From: Lelliottia sp. JS-SCA-14
Lineage (GTDB): Bacteria; Pseudomonadota; Gammaproteobacteria; Enterobacterales; Enterobacteriaceae
NCBI RefSeq assembly: GCF_035593345.1
Contig: NZ_CP141606.1
Span: forward strand, 620,001-684,000
Length of the DNA: 64,000 nt
Direction: 5' to 3'
The position numbers were made by a program, and so were the translations under genes. This document shows positions 55,294 to 64,000 of this stretch, one piece after another; the stretch's first letter is position 1, and the number at the start of each line of letters is the position of its first letter. The notes beneath the pieces are model-generated. The model was not told the origin of the DNA and ran no database searches. It was given only the letters and a program-made list of their open reading frames with translations.

Positions 55294-56883
55294 ATGACGT
55301 TGTCTCCTTATCTGCAAGAGGTGGCGAAGCGCCGTACTTTTGCCATTATTTCTCACCCGGATGCCGGTAAAACGACCATCACCGAAAAGGTGCTGTTATT
55401 CGGACAGGCGATTCAGACCGCCGGTACGGTAAAAGGCCGTGGCTCCAGCCAGCACGCGAAATCCGACTGGATGGAGATGGAAAAGCAGCGTGGTATCTCC
55501 ATTACCACCTCCGTGATGCAGTTCCCGTATCACGACTGCCTGGTGAACCTGCTTGACACCCCGGGCCACGAAGACTTCTCCGAAGATACCTACCGTACCC
55601 TGACGGCGGTTGACTGCTGTCTGATGGTCATCGACGCCGCGAAGGGCGTTGAAGACAGGACCCGTAAGCTGATGGAAGTCACCCGTCTGCGCGATACGCC
55701 GATCCTGACCTTCATGAACAAACTCGACCGCGACATCCGCGATCCAATGGAAGTGATGGACGAAGTGGAGCGCGAGCTGAAAATCGCCTGTGCGCCAATC
55801 ACCTGGCCGATCGGCTGCGGTAAGCTGTTCAAGGGCGTTTACCACCTCTATAAAGATGAAGTGTATCTGTACCAGACCGGTAAAGGTCACACCATCCAGG
55901 AAGTGCGCATCGTGAAAGGTCTGGACAACCCGGATCTGGACGTTGCCGTCGGCGAAGAGCTGGCCACCCAGCTGCGCGATGAGCTGGAGCTGGTGAAAGG
56001 CGCCTCTCACGAATTCGACAAAGAGCTGTTCCTGGCCGGGGAAATCACGCCGGTGTTCTTCGGTACGGCACTGGGCAACTTTGGTGTGGACCATATGCTC
56101 GACGGTCTGGTCGAGTGGGCGCCGCAGCCGATGCCGCGTAAAACCGACACCCGTCTGGTGGAAGCCGCAGAAGATAAATTCACCGGTTTCGTCTTTAAGA
56201 TTCAGGCCAACATGGACCCGAAACACCGTGACCGCGTGGCCTTCCTGCGTGTGGTTTCCGGTAAGTATGAGAAGGGCATGAAGCTGCGCCAGGTGCGCAT
56301 CGGGAAAGACGTGGTTATTTCTGACGCGCTGACCTTCATGGCGGGCGACCGATCGCACGTGGAAGAAGCGTATCCGGGCGACATCATCGGTCTGCACAAC
56401 CACGGCACCATCCAGATCGGCGACACCTTCACCCAGGGTGAAATGATGAAGTTCACGGGTATCCCGAACTTCGCGCCGGAACTGTTCCGTCGTATTCGCC
56501 TGAAAGATCCGCTCAAGCAGAAACAGCTGCTGAAAGGTCTGGTCCAGCTCTCCGAAGAGGGCGCGGTGCAGGTCTTCCGCCCAATCGCCAACAACGATCT
56601 GATCGTCGGCGCGGTGGGTGTGCTGCAGTTTGACGTGGTGGTTGCGCGTCTGAAAAGCGAATACAACGTTGAAGCGATTTACGAATCCGTCAACGTGGCT
56701 ACCGCGCGCTGGGTCGAGTGTTCTGACGTGAAGAAATTCGAAGAGTTCAAACGTAAGAATGAAATCCAGCTGGCGCTGGATGGCGGCGATAACCTGACCT
56801 ACATCGCCCCAACCATGGTCAACCTGAACCTGACGCAGGAACGTTATCCTGACGTGCAGTTCCGTAAAACTCGCGAGCACTAA
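55294..56883 (+). CDS. prfC: peptide chain release factor 3
   Basis: 529 residues, same length as in E. coli. GTPase motifs HPDAGKTT (G1), DTPGHED (G3), NKLD (G4). RF3 recycles RF1/RF2 from ribosomes. I start at ATG 55294 ([16 protein letters not shown]) rather than two codons upstream, following the family. Confidence 0.98.
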   Translation: MTLSPYLQEVAKRRTFAIISHPDAGKTTITEKVLLFGQAIQTAGTVKGRGSSQHAKSDWMEMEKQRGISITTSVMQFPYHDCLVNLLDTPGHEDFSEDTYRTLTAVDCCLMVIDAAKGVEDRTRKLMEVTRLRDTPILTFMNKLDRDIRDPMEVMDEVERELKIACAPITWPIGCGKLFKGVYHLYKDEVYLYQTGKGHTIQEVRIVKGLDNPDLDVAVGEELATQLRDELELVKGASHEFDKELFLAGEITPVFFGTALGNFGVDHMLDGLVEWAPQPMPRKTDTRLVEAAEDKFTGFVFKIQANMDPKHRDRVAFLRVVSGKYEKGMKLRQVRIGKDVVISDALTFMAGDRSHVEEAYPGDIIGLHNHGTIQIGDTFTQGEMMKFTGIPNFAPELFRRIRLKDPLKQKQLLKGLVQLSEEGAVQVFRPIANNDLIVGAVGVLQFDVVVARLKSEYNVEAIYESVNVATARWVECSDVKKFEEFKRKNEIQLALDGGDNLTYIAPTMVNLNLTQERYPDVQFRKTREH

Positions 56884-56892
56884 TCCCCTCTC

Positions 56893-56920
56893 AGAGCACG
56901 GCGTCTGCCGTGCTCTTCTT
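56893..56920 (+). terminator. terminator of prfC
   Basis: AGAGCACGGC-GTCT-GCCGTGCTCT, perfect 10-bp stem then TCTT, 9 bp after the stop. Confidence 0.85.
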
Positions 56921-57187
56921 AAACTCCTGCTTTATTAATCCCTTGCGGAATGTTCTTAATTCAACGCGTTTTCAGCGTAATTGCTCGTTTTTTCCCCGAT
57001 TCTGAAAGCGGCTTTGTCAATGTGATCTATATTTAACTCAGTGTTTAACACCGGGCGCGGATGATAGTTCTGTTCAATGCGTGTTCATGAGTCTCTCATC
57101 CCGACCCTGTGTTTATTCGCAAAATTAAAAACTAGTATGAAGGGATGTTTGACGCTCAACTTCCGAGCAAACTACAGGAATACATCG
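56921..57187. promoter_or_regulatory. osmY upstream region
   Basis: About 270 bp between the prfC terminator and osmY. In E. coli osmY is driven by sigma-S with Lrp, CRP and IHF input. I see no single element I can place with confidence; the stretch before 57160 (TTAAAAACTAGTATG) has a plausible -10-like CTAGTAT. Confidence 0.45.
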
Positions 57188-57793
57188 ATGAATATGACAA
57201 GCCTGAAGATTTCTAAAACTCTGTTAGCCGTTACGCTGAGTGGCCTTCTGGTCAGTGGTTCTGCACTTGCTGAAAACAGCGTGCAATCCACCGCGGATAG
57301 CGCAGGGCAAAAAATCGATAGCTCTATGAATAAAGTCGGTAATTTCATGGATGACAGCTCTATCACAGCAAAAGTGAAAGCGGCTCTGGTGGATGATGAA
57401 AACATCAAGAGCACCGACATTTCCGTAAAAACTGATAAGAAAGTGGTCACCCTGAGCGGCTTCGTTGAGAGCCAGGCGCAGGCAGAGCAGGCCGTCACCG
57501 TAGCGAAAGGCGTTGAAGGCGTCGCTTCCGTCAGTGACAAACTGCATGTGCGTGATGCCAAAGACGCGTCCGTGAAAGGTTATGCGGGTGACACAGCAAC
57601 CACCAGTGAAATCAAAGCTAAACTATTAGCTGATGACATTGTGCCGTCACGTAAAGTGAAGGTGGAAACCACTGATGGTGTGGTTCAGCTGTCCGGTACG
57701 GTTGATTCCCAGGCGCAGGTTGAACGCGCTGAAACTATCGCTAAAGCCGTCGATGGCGTTAAAAGCGTCAAAAACGATCTGAAAGCGAAATAA
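57188..57793 (+). CDS. osmY: periplasmic osmotically induced protein
   Basis: 201 residues from ATG 57188 ([15 protein letters not shown]), the family start; 37 upstream codons are rejected. Signal peptide cleaved near SALA-EN. Two BON domains follow ([20 protein letters not shown] and [20 protein letters not shown]). OsmY acts as a periplasmic chaperone-like protein in stationary phase and osmotic stress. Confidence 0.96.
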   Translation: MNMTSLKISKTLLAVTLSGLLVSGSALAENSVQSTADSAGQKIDSSMNKVGNFMDDSSITAKVKAALVDDENIKSTDISVKTDKKVVTLSGFVESQAQAEQAVTVAKGVEGVASVSDKLHVRDAKDASVKGYAGDTATTSEIKAKLLADDIVPSRKVKVETTDGVVQLSGTVDSQAQVERAETIAKAVDGVKSVKNDLKAK

Positions 57794-57876
57794 GAACGAC
57801 TTTTGGACAAAACGCTTGTGAGCACCTGAGCGCTCACATATAGCGGCTGACATTAACTATGGTTAAGGAGAGTTTT

Positions 57877-58038
57877 ATGTTTCGTTGGGGCATTATATTT
57901 CTGGTTATCGCGTTAATTGCCGCCGCTCTGGGCTTTGGTGGTCTGGCGGGTACAGCGGCCGGTGCGGCGAAAATTGTCTTCGTCGTCGGTATCATCCTGT
58001 TCCTGGTCAGCCTGTTTACCGGACGCCGTCGTCCCTAG
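57877..58038 (+). CDS. ytjA: DUF1328 small membrane protein
   Basis: 53 residues, too short for many gene finders. Two hydrophobic segments (about 4-21 and 33-47) with Gly/Ala-rich linker, beginning [20 protein letters not shown]. Same position as E. coli ytjA after osmY. ATG behind AAGGAGAG. Confidence 0.92.
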
Positions 58039-58086
58039 CTAAGCGTAATCAGCCTGTCGGAAAGCAACGCCGACAACACCACACTC

Positions 58087-58113
58087 AAAGCCAGTCCTCG
58101 CGACTGGCTTTTT
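58087..58113 (+). terminator. terminator of ytjA
   Basis: AAGCCAGTC...GACTGGCTT stem followed by TTT, 49 bp after the stop. Confidence 0.85.
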
Positions 58114-58181
58114 CTGGTTTGAGTCATGGGGCAAGTTTGCGCTACTGTGTAATCATATAAAAACGAAAAACAGGTGCAGCA

Positions 58182-59234
58182 GTGGGCCAGAGAATTCCCG
58201 TTACGCTCGGCAATATTGCGCCGTTGGCGTTAAAACCTTTTCGCGTCGGACGACTCGCACTGGTGTGCGAAGGCGGTGGGCAGCGCGGCATCTTCACCGC
58301 AGGGGTGCTGGATGAGTTCATGCGCGCGCAGTTTAACCCTTTCGATCTGTTTTTCGGCACCTCCGCCGGGGCGCAAAACCTCTCCGCCTACGTCTGTAAT
58401 CAGCCCGGCTATGCACGCAAAGTCATTATGCGCTACACCACCTCACGCGATTTCTTCAATCCTCTGCGCTTTGTGCGCGGCGGAAATCTTATCGATCTCG
58501 ACTGGCTGTTAGACTCCACCGCCAGCCAGATGCCGCTGGCGATGGACACCGCGTCTCGCCTGTTCGATACGGGCAAAGAGTTCTGGATGTGCGCCAGCCG
58601 GGGCGATGACTACACGCCGGGCTACTTCTCGCCGCAAAAAGAGAACTGGCTGGATATTCTGCGCGCCTCCAGCGCGATCCCCGGTTTCTACCGCACCGCC
58701 GCGGCGCTCGATGGGATCAACTACCTGGACGGCGGGATCAGCGATGCGGTACCGGTTCAGGAAGCCGCGCGGCGCGGAGCACAAACCATCGTGGTGATCC
58801 GCACCGTGCCGTCGCAGATGTACTACACCCCGCAGTGGTTTAAGCGGATGGAAAAATGGCTGGGGGACAGCAGTTTGCAGCCGTTGGTGAACATCGCCAA
58901 TTTGCATGAAAGCAGCTACAGCGCGATGCAGCGCTTTATCGAAAAGCCGCCGGGCAAGCTGAAAATCTTTGAGATCTACCCGCCGAAACCCCTTAACAGC
59001 ATGGCGCTGGGCAGCCGTATACCTGCGCTACGCGATGACTACAAAACCGGGCGTTTGTGCGCGCGCTATTTCCTCGCGACCGTCGGCAAACTGCTGGCCG
59101 AGCGCCCGCCGATCCACCGGCATAAGCGCATCATCACTCCACCGGCGATTGTGGCCAACGACGCCCTGACAATGCCGCTGGTGAATGCCCCGCAGGCCAA
59201 TGACACGACCTTTGACAATGAGGATCTGGCGTGA
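58182..59234 (+). CDS. yjjU: patatin-like phospholipase family protein
   Basis: 350 residues, GTG start (GTG GGC CAG). Patatin motifs: oxyanion CEGGGQRGIF, nucleophile elbow GTSAGAQ, and the dyad Asp in YLDGGISDA. A predicted serine lipase or esterase; substrate unknown. Overlaps yjjV by GTGA. Confidence 0.93.
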   Translation: MGQRIPVTLGNIAPLALKPFRVGRLALVCEGGGQRGIFTAGVLDEFMRAQFNPFDLFFGTSAGAQNLSAYVCNQPGYARKVIMRYTTSRDFFNPLRFVRGGNLIDLDWLLDSTASQMPLAMDTASRLFDTGKEFWMCASRGDDYTPGYFSPQKENWLDILRASSAIPGFYRTAAALDGINYLDGGISDAVPVQEAARRGAQTIVVIRTVPSQMYYTPQWFKRMEKWLGDSSLQPLVNIANLHESSYSAMQRFIEKPPGKLKIFEIYPPKPLNSMALGSRIPALRDDYKTGRLCARYFLATVGKLLAERPPIHRHKRIITPPAIVANDALTMPLVNAPQANDTTFDNEDLA

Positions 59235-60013
59235 CTTTCCGCTTTGTCGACACCCACTGCCATTTCGATTTCCCGCCGTTTACCGGCCATGAAGCGCAAA
59301 GTATTCAGCAGGCGGCCAGGGCAGGTGTGCAGGCGATTATCGTGCCCGCCATCGAAGCGGCGAATTTCAACCGGGTGCTCGATCTGGCCCGAACGCATTC
59401 CGCGCTCTACGCCGCGCTGGGCCTGCATCCGATTGTGATTGAAAAGCATCAGGATGCGCATCTGGATCAGCTTGAAAATCGCATTCGCACTGCCGGAGAA
59501 AAGCTGGTGGCGATAGGCGAGATCGGGCTCGATCTTTATCGCGAGGATCCGCATTTCGATCGCCAGCAGGCGCTGCTGGACGCGCAGCTTAAACTGGCGA
59601 AACGCCACGATCTGCCGGTGATCCTCCACTCGAGGCGCACCCACGACAAACTGGCGATGCATCTCAAACGCGCCGATCTGCCGCGAACGGGCGTGGTGCA
59701 CGGTTTTTCCGGCAGCCTGCAGCAGGCGCAGCGTTTCATTGAACTGGGCTACAAAATTGGCGTCGGCGGGACGATTACCTATCCGCGCGCCAGCAAAACA
59801 CGCGACGTGATGGCGCAATTACCCCTTTCATCCCTGCTGCTGGAAACCGACGCGCCGGACATGCCGCTGAACGGTTTTCAGGGCCAGCCCAACCGCCCGG
59901 AGCAGGCGGCGCGCGTCTTTACGACATTGTGTGAATTGCGAGAGGAACCCGCCGAAGCGATCGCCGATGCGCTGCTGCAAAACACCGACGATCTGTTTGG
60001 CATCACCCTATAG
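59231..60013 (+). CDS. yjjV: TatD-family metal-dependent hydrolase
   Basis: 260 residues, GTG start overlapping the yjjU stop (GTGA), so the two are coupled. TIM-barrel metal site: [16 protein letters not shown], and [13 protein letters not shown]. Relatives are DNases or deacylases; YjjV activity is not firmly settled. Convergent with yjjW, overlapping its end by 6 bp. Confidence 0.93.
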   Translation: MTFRFVDTHCHFDFPPFTGHEAQSIQQAARAGVQAIIVPAIEAANFNRVLDLARTHSALYAALGLHPIVIEKHQDAHLDQLENRIRTAGEKLVAIGEIGLDLYREDPHFDRQQALLDAQLKLAKRHDLPVILHSRRTHDKLAMHLKRADLPRTGVVHGFSGSLQQAQRFIELGYKIGVGGTITYPRASKTRDVMAQLPLSSLLLETDAPDMPLNGFQGQPNRPEQAARVFTTLCELREEPAEAIADALLQNTDDLFGITL

Positions 60014-60868
60014 ATAGAGCGCCGGGCGAATCACGGTGATCCGGCGTTTTTCCAGCGCGAGGGCCAGTGGTTCGACATCCTCCACCGTTGCGCTGCGCCA
60101 GCTGGCCGCTTCGCCATAAACCCCGTGGGCGTGAAAGGCGTTGATGCGTACCGGTACATCCCCCAGAGCGTGAATAAAGGCGCTCAACGGCCCCAGATGT
60201 TCGAAATAATCGCAACGATCGGGGATCACCAGTAGTCGCAGCTCCGTCAGGCGCCGATGGTGCGCCAGCCAGCGAATGCTGTGTTTGATCTGCGGGTTTT
60301 CGCGCCCGGTCAGGAACCGGTGATGTTCGTTATTCCACGCTTTCAGATCCAGCATCGCGCCATCCAACACCGGCAGCAGTTTTTGCCAGCCGGTTTCACT
60401 CAGCAGACCGTTACTGTCCACCAGACAGGTGAGATGCTTGAGCTTTTCATCCGCCTTGACGGCACTGAACAGCGCCACCAGAAACGGCAGCTGAGTGGTG
60501 GCTTCCCCACCGCTGACGGTGATCCCTTCGATAAACGGCGCGACCTTGCGGATCTGCCCGAGGATCTCCTCCACGCTAAAGCGGTGCGCCATCGGCGTGG
60601 ACTGCTGCGGGCAGACGTGCAGGCAGGTATCGCACTTTTGACAGTCGCTCTCCTGCCACCACACCCGCCCGGCCTGAAGGGTCAGGGCATCGTTCGGACA
60701 GTGGACCACGCAGTCGCCGCAGTCATTGCAGCGCCCGATGGTCCACGGGTTGTGGCAGGTTTTGCAGCGCAGATTACACCCCTGCAGGAACAGCGCCAGG
60801 CGGCTGCCCGGCCCGTCCACGCAGGAGAAGGGGATAACCTGACTAACTAAAGCGCATCTGCTGTTCAT
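60008..60868 (-). CDS. yjjW: glycyl-radical enzyme activating enzyme
   Basis: 286 residues. Radical SAM CxxxCxxC in [11 protein letters not shown], then two ferredoxin-type clusters ([16 protein letters not shown] and [14 protein letters not shown]). It should abstract a hydrogen from the glycine of the partner YjjI. Its start overlaps the yjjI end by 26 bp, so the pair is translated together. Confidence 0.95.
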   Translation of the reverse strand: MNSRCALVSQVIPFSCVDGPGSRLALFLQGCNLRCKTCHNPWTIGRCNDCGDCVVHCPNDALTLQAGRVWWQESDCQKCDTCLHVCPQQSTPMAHRFSVEEILGQIRKVAPFIEGITVSGGEATTQLPFLVALFSAVKADEKLKHLTCLVDSNGLLSETGWQKLLPVLDGAMLDLKAWNNEHHRFLTGRENPQIKHSIRWLAHHRRLTELRLLVIPDRCDYFEHLGPLSAFIHALGDVPVRINAFHAHGVYGEAASWRSATVEDVEPLALALEKRRITVIRPALYL

Positions 60869-62390
60869 GGCTGATCACGCGCGGCTGACGTTCAAGGATA
60901 CGGGTATTGCGTGCGGCCTCTTCCCCGAGCCACGTGGTGTTGGTGCGAGAGCCCTCGGCGCGGTATTTCTCAAGATCCGACAGACGCACCATATACCCGG
61001 TGACGCGCACCAGATCGTTCCCGGCGACGTTGGCGGTGAACTCGCGCATCCCGGCGTTAAACGCCCCGAGACAGAGCTGAACCACCGCCTGCGGGTTACG
61101 CTTGATGGTTTCGTCCAGGGTCAGGATATCGCTGATACCCGAATGATAATGTTTGTGATGCGGCGCGACGGCCAGCAGATGGCTGATCGGGTCTGGCTCG
61201 TCGCCGTACGGCAGACGCGCTCCCGGCGTGGTGCCGGAATCCGAGCTGATCCCGGACTGGGCATGCAGCATCGCGCGCTGTTTCCAGCCGTGTTTGACCG
61301 GCGTGTTTTCGACAAACGCTGCCAGCTGTTCGCTGATGCGATACCCCAGCGCATTGGCCCGATCGTCCTTGCCATAGCGCCCGTCCAGCCCGGCTTTCTC
61401 GCACAGGGTGTTCACCGCTTCGGCCAGGCCGTACATGCCAAACATCGGCACAAAACGATCCGCTTCAATCAGCCCCTCTTTCACCAGGAAGCTATTCTCA
61501 AAGAAACCGGATTCCTGATAAAGGAAATCACAGCGCGCATCAATGATGGCGATCTGCTGTTGGCAGTAGTGCGGTAGCGTGCGGGTAAAGAAATCCTCCA
61601 CCGATTCGCTGCTCTCGGCGATGGCCTTGAGATTGAGGCGAACCAGGGTGCTGCCACCGCCCGCCAGCGGCAGGGAGTTGTAACAACTCACCACGCCATA
61701 ACGACCTTTTGTGAAAATTTTATCATTCACCGGACCATTAGAAATATGCGGTTTACTGCACTCGCAAATATTTTTCGCGACGCTCAACAGCAAATCGTCC
61801 GGCGTGATTTCCGGGTCGTAGATGAAAGTGAGATTCGGTGCAACCTGCTTCAGCTCTGCATCTGCGCGTAAAATAGCGCGCGTGACGGGGGTATCGGCAG
61901 GGCCGATGTTGGCGTGCATAAAGGCGTCGGGCAGGGTGCGATCGAGGTAACGCCAGAAACGTTTTATTCGGCTATCGATTTCGTCTTGTGTTAGAATTAT
62001 AACATAAGGTTGCAGCAGTGCGTCGAGATGGCCGAGAAACACCGGCATCGATGTGACGGATGGAACATGGTGGTAGAGGATAGTCAGTAGCGACAGGGCG
62101 TCATCGAGATCTTTCGCCCCTTCCAGCTCTAACCACTCTGAGCCGTTCGCCAGGAATTTGGCGTAGTCCGGCAGAACGTAGCGCGGTTTGTAAGGCGCAT
62201 GGCCTTCAAACATGTCGCAGATAAAGCCCTCGTCCAGTGCGGCGCGCGCCACGGCTGAAAGCGTGGGGTAGGGCAGATTGTTTTCCGCTTCCAGCGCCAG
62301 GAAATGGCGTTTCTGCTCAGGCGTCAGTACCGGGCTTGTCACAATTTGCTGGCAACGTTGTTGCATGGCATCGAGGCCGGAGGTGGACAT
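60843..62390 (-). CDS. yjjI: glycyl-radical enzyme-like protein YjjI
   Basis: 515 residues, DUF3029, PFL-like but distinct. The putative radical Gly lies in [17 protein letters not shown] near the C-terminus. Reaction unknown; known family members are anaerobic enzymes. In an operon with yjjW, divergent from deoC across 261 bp. Confidence 0.93.
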   Translation of the reverse strand: MSTSGLDAMQQRCQQIVTSPVLTPEQKRHFLALEAENNLPYPTLSAVARAALDEGFICDMFEGHAPYKPRYVLPDYAKFLANGSEWLELEGAKDLDDALSLLTILYHHVPSVTSMPVFLGHLDALLQPYVIILTQDEIDSRIKRFWRYLDRTLPDAFMHANIGPADTPVTRAILRADAELKQVAPNLTFIYDPEITPDDLLLSVAKNICECSKPHISNGPVNDKIFTKGRYGVVSCYNSLPLAGGGSTLVRLNLKAIAESSESVEDFFTRTLPHYCQQQIAIIDARCDFLYQESGFFENSFLVKEGLIEADRFVPMFGMYGLAEAVNTLCEKAGLDGRYGKDDRANALGYRISEQLAAFVENTPVKHGWKQRAMLHAQSGISSDSGTTPGARLPYGDEPDPISHLLAVAPHHKHYHSGISDILTLDETIKRNPQAVVQLCLGAFNAGMREFTANVAGNDLVRVTGYMVRLSDLEKYRAEGSRTNTTWLGEEAARNTRILERQPRVISHEQQMRFS

Positions 62391-62556
62391 GTTCGCTTCC
62401 TTTTATTCTGCGGATGATGGGCGGATTGTAGAAACTCATCGTGCGAAGGCATTTGATCCGACGTGGGTGATTGCTGTTTTAGCCAGCAGTTTGAAGAGTA
62501 AAGTTTGAAGTTGATCTCATTACAGTAATGCAAATTTGTACGCAGTTTTCATTAAC

Positions 62557-62605
62557 TGTGATGAATGTCGAAGTGTGAATGCGGGTGAATGTTAGAATAC
62601 TCACA
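62557..62605 (+). promoter_or_regulatory. deoC control region: CRP site and DeoR operator
   Basis: TGTGATGAATGTCGAA (62557-62572) matches the CRP site of E. coli deoP2, and TGTTAGAATACTCACA (62590-62605) matches the DeoR operator consensus at 14 of 16 positions. Together with CytR, expected between CRP sites upstream, they make deo inducible by deoxynucleosides. Confidence 0.82.
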
Positions 62606-62651
62606 GACCCGCACGGTGAAAATTTATACGGCGAAGCCGTTGGAGAATGTT

Positions 62652-63431
62652 ATGACCGATTTAACCGCAAGCAGCCTGCGCGCGTTGAAACTGATGGACC
62701 TGACCACCCTGAACGATGACGACACCAATGAAAAAGTGATCGCATTGTGCCATCAGGCGAAAACGCCGGTAGGCAATACCGCTGCTATCTGTATCTATCC
62801 GCGTTTCATCCCGATTGCCCGTAAAACGCTGAACGCCCAGGGTACCCCTGACGTGCGTATCGCGACGGTGACCAACTTCCCGCACGGTAACGACGACATC
62901 GACATCGCGCTGGCAGAAACCCGCGCAGCGATTGCCTACGGTGCAGATGAAGTGGACGTGGTCTTCCCGTACCGCGCGCTCATCGCCGGTAACGAGCAGG
63001 TCGGTTTTGACCTGGTGAAAGCCTGTAAAGATGCCTGTGCAGCGGCAAACGTGCTGCTGAAAGTGATCATCGAAACCGGCGAGCTGAAAGAAGAAGCCCT
63101 GATTCGTAAAGCGTCTGAGATCTCTATCAAAGCCGGTGCGGATTTCATCAAAACCTCTACCGGTAAAGTGCCGGTCAATGCGACGCCAGAAAGCGCGCGC
63201 ATCATGATGGAAGTGATCCGCGATATGGGCGTTTCCAAAACCGTTGGTTTCAAACCGGCGGGCGGCGTGCGTACTGCCGAGGACGCGCAGCAGTTCCTGG
63301 CGATCGCTGACGAACTGTTTGGCGCCGACTGGGCGGATTCCCGTCACTACCGCTTCGGCGCATCCAGCCTGCTGGCAAGCCTGCTGAAAGCGCTGGGTCA
63401 CGGCGACGGCAAGAGCGCAAGCAGCTACTAA
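62652..63431 (+). CDS. deoC: deoxyribose-phosphate aldolase
   Basis: 259 residues from ATG 62652 ([20 protein letters not shown]). TIM barrel with the Schiff-base Lys in [10 protein letters not shown]. It splits 2-deoxyribose 5-phosphate into glyceraldehyde 3-phosphate and acetaldehyde in nucleoside catabolism. First gene of the deo operon. Confidence 0.98.
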   Translation: MTDLTASSLRALKLMDLTTLNDDDTNEKVIALCHQAKTPVGNTAAICIYPRFIPIARKTLNAQGTPDVRIATVTNFPHGNDDIDIALAETRAAIAYGADEVDVVFPYRALIAGNEQVGFDLVKACKDACAAANVLLKVIIETGELKEEALIRKASEISIKAGADFIKTSTGKVPVNATPESARIMMEVIRDMGVSKTVGFKPAGGVRTAEDAQQFLAIADELFGADWADSRHYRFGASSLLASLLKALGHGDGKSASSY

Positions 63432-63443
63432 GTCTTTTATTGC

Positions 63444-63535
63444 CGGATCTGTAGCGGCGTAGGCCGGATAAGGCGCAGCCGCTATCCGGCATCAATACGA
63501 CAGCCGGGTGGCGCGTTGCTCACCCGGCCTACAAC
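63444..63535. repeat. REP/BIME palindromic repeat
   Basis: GTAGGCCGGATAAGGCGCAG faces a GCCGGGTGGCGC unit ending in CACCCGGCCTACAA, filling the deoC-deoA gap inside the operon. Confidence 0.9.
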
Positions 63536-63566
63536 GGCCTTCTACTCTTTCCCCTGGGGGTTACCG

Positions 63567-64000
63567 TGTTTCTCGCACAAGAAATTATTCGTAAAAAACG
63601 TGATGGTCATGCATTAAGCGACGAAGAAATCCGCTTCTTTATCAACGGTATTCGCGACAACACCATCTCTGAAGGGCAGATTGCCGCCCTGGCGATGACC
63701 ATTTTCTTCCACGATATGTCGATGCCGGAACGTGTATCGCTGACCATGGCGATGCGGGATTCAGGGACCGTCCTGGACTGGAAAAGCCTTAACCTTAACG
63801 GCCCGATTGTGGACAAACACTCCACCGGCGGCGTAGGCGATGTCACTTCCCTGATGCTCGGCCCAATGGTGGCGGCCTGCGGCGGTTACATCCCGATGAT
63901 CTCTGGCCGTGGTCTGGGCCATACGGGCGGTACGCTCGACAAACTGGAAGCCATTCCGGGCTTCGATATCTTCCCGGATGACCAGCGCTTCCGCGACATT
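63567..64000 (+). CDS. deoA: thymidine phosphorylase (partial)
   Basis: Starts with GTG (63567) behind TGGGGG; E. coli uses TTG at the same place. 144 codons are in the window, about a third of the family length, and the rest lies beyond the edge. The glycyl-rich phosphate site [12 protein letters not shown] is intact. It cleaves thymidine to thymine and deoxyribose 1-phosphate, feeding deoC. Confidence 0.97.

Noticed and set aside
55396..56880. 494-codon antisense frame opposite prfC
   Set aside because: prfC is near-identical to its family across the whole length; the antisense frame has no family resemblance.

Overview
The window is about 64 kb of a GC-rich (roughly 55-57% by eye) enterobacterial chromosome. 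Core genes read at near-identity to Escherichia/Salmonella proteins as I remember them: pyrB, argI, rraB, leuX, rsmC-holD-rimI-yjjG-prfC-osmY-ytjA-yjjU-yjjV, yjjW-yjjI, deoC-deoA. Several accessory genes fit Salmonella, Enterobacter, Lelliottia or Leclercia better than E. coli: an arginine deiminase operon beside pyrB, miaE, trpS2, a chromosomal fosA, and a GGDEF gene beside fhuF. I place it in the Enterobacter-like Enterobacteriaceae but cannot name the species from sequence alone.

Layout. 1-9.2 kb: pyrB (cut by the window edge) with its pyrL attenuator. Then the minus-strand arcA-arcC-arcB-arcD-like-argR-like operon for arginine catabolism, yjgK, the anabolic argI with paired ARG boxes, and rraB-miaE. 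9.9-20.3 kb: an anchored protein of unknown function, tRNA-Leu(CAA) leuX, and an island inserted at leuX. The island carries a doubly broken tyrosine integrase, a complete type III restriction-modification pair (mod-res), and a two-gene minus-strand operon. That operon pairs a lone phosphorothioate-DNA-binding-like (SBD) domain with a DUF262/HNH-type nuclease. 20.4-32.5 kb: SymE toxin; LacI regulator divergent from a GH5-like hydrolase and a GPH-family symporter; trpS2 behind a Trp-Trp leader-peptide attenuator; fosA; a GNAT acetyltransferase; a three-gene operon (membrane protein, GH25 lysozyme with SH3 domain, lipoprotein); a VOC protein with a coupled small ORF; a DeoR regulator; a ClpP-like protein with an altered triad; and an orphan SH3 protein.

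32.6-47.9 kb: a RoxA-like oxygenase, an AraC regulator with a TonB-dependent siderophore receptor, two MocR-type regulators, small DUF1127 and DUF4282 genes, AhpD-like, ABM and ArsR genes, ohr-ohrR, a TetR regulator, yjjP-yjjB, yjjQ-bglJ, and a YbaK-like deacylase. 48-64 kb: an orphan PTS EIIC with a perfect operator-like palindrome, fhuF and a GGDEF cyclase, Fur-boxed yjjZ, three tandem tRNA-Leu(CAG), then the conserved rsmC-to-deoA backbone.

How it fits together. Carbamoyl phosphate is the shared currency of the first 9 kb: pyrB and argI consume it, while arcB and arcC produce and use it. Iron is a second theme, with three Fur-box-like sites at the siderophore receptor, fhuF and yjjZ. Most genes are ordinary. 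The observations I rate highest are the trpS2 attenuator, the SBD plus DUF262 operon, the ClpP-like protein with Asn in place of the catalytic Asp, and the 21-bp palindrome in front of the orphan EIIC gene.
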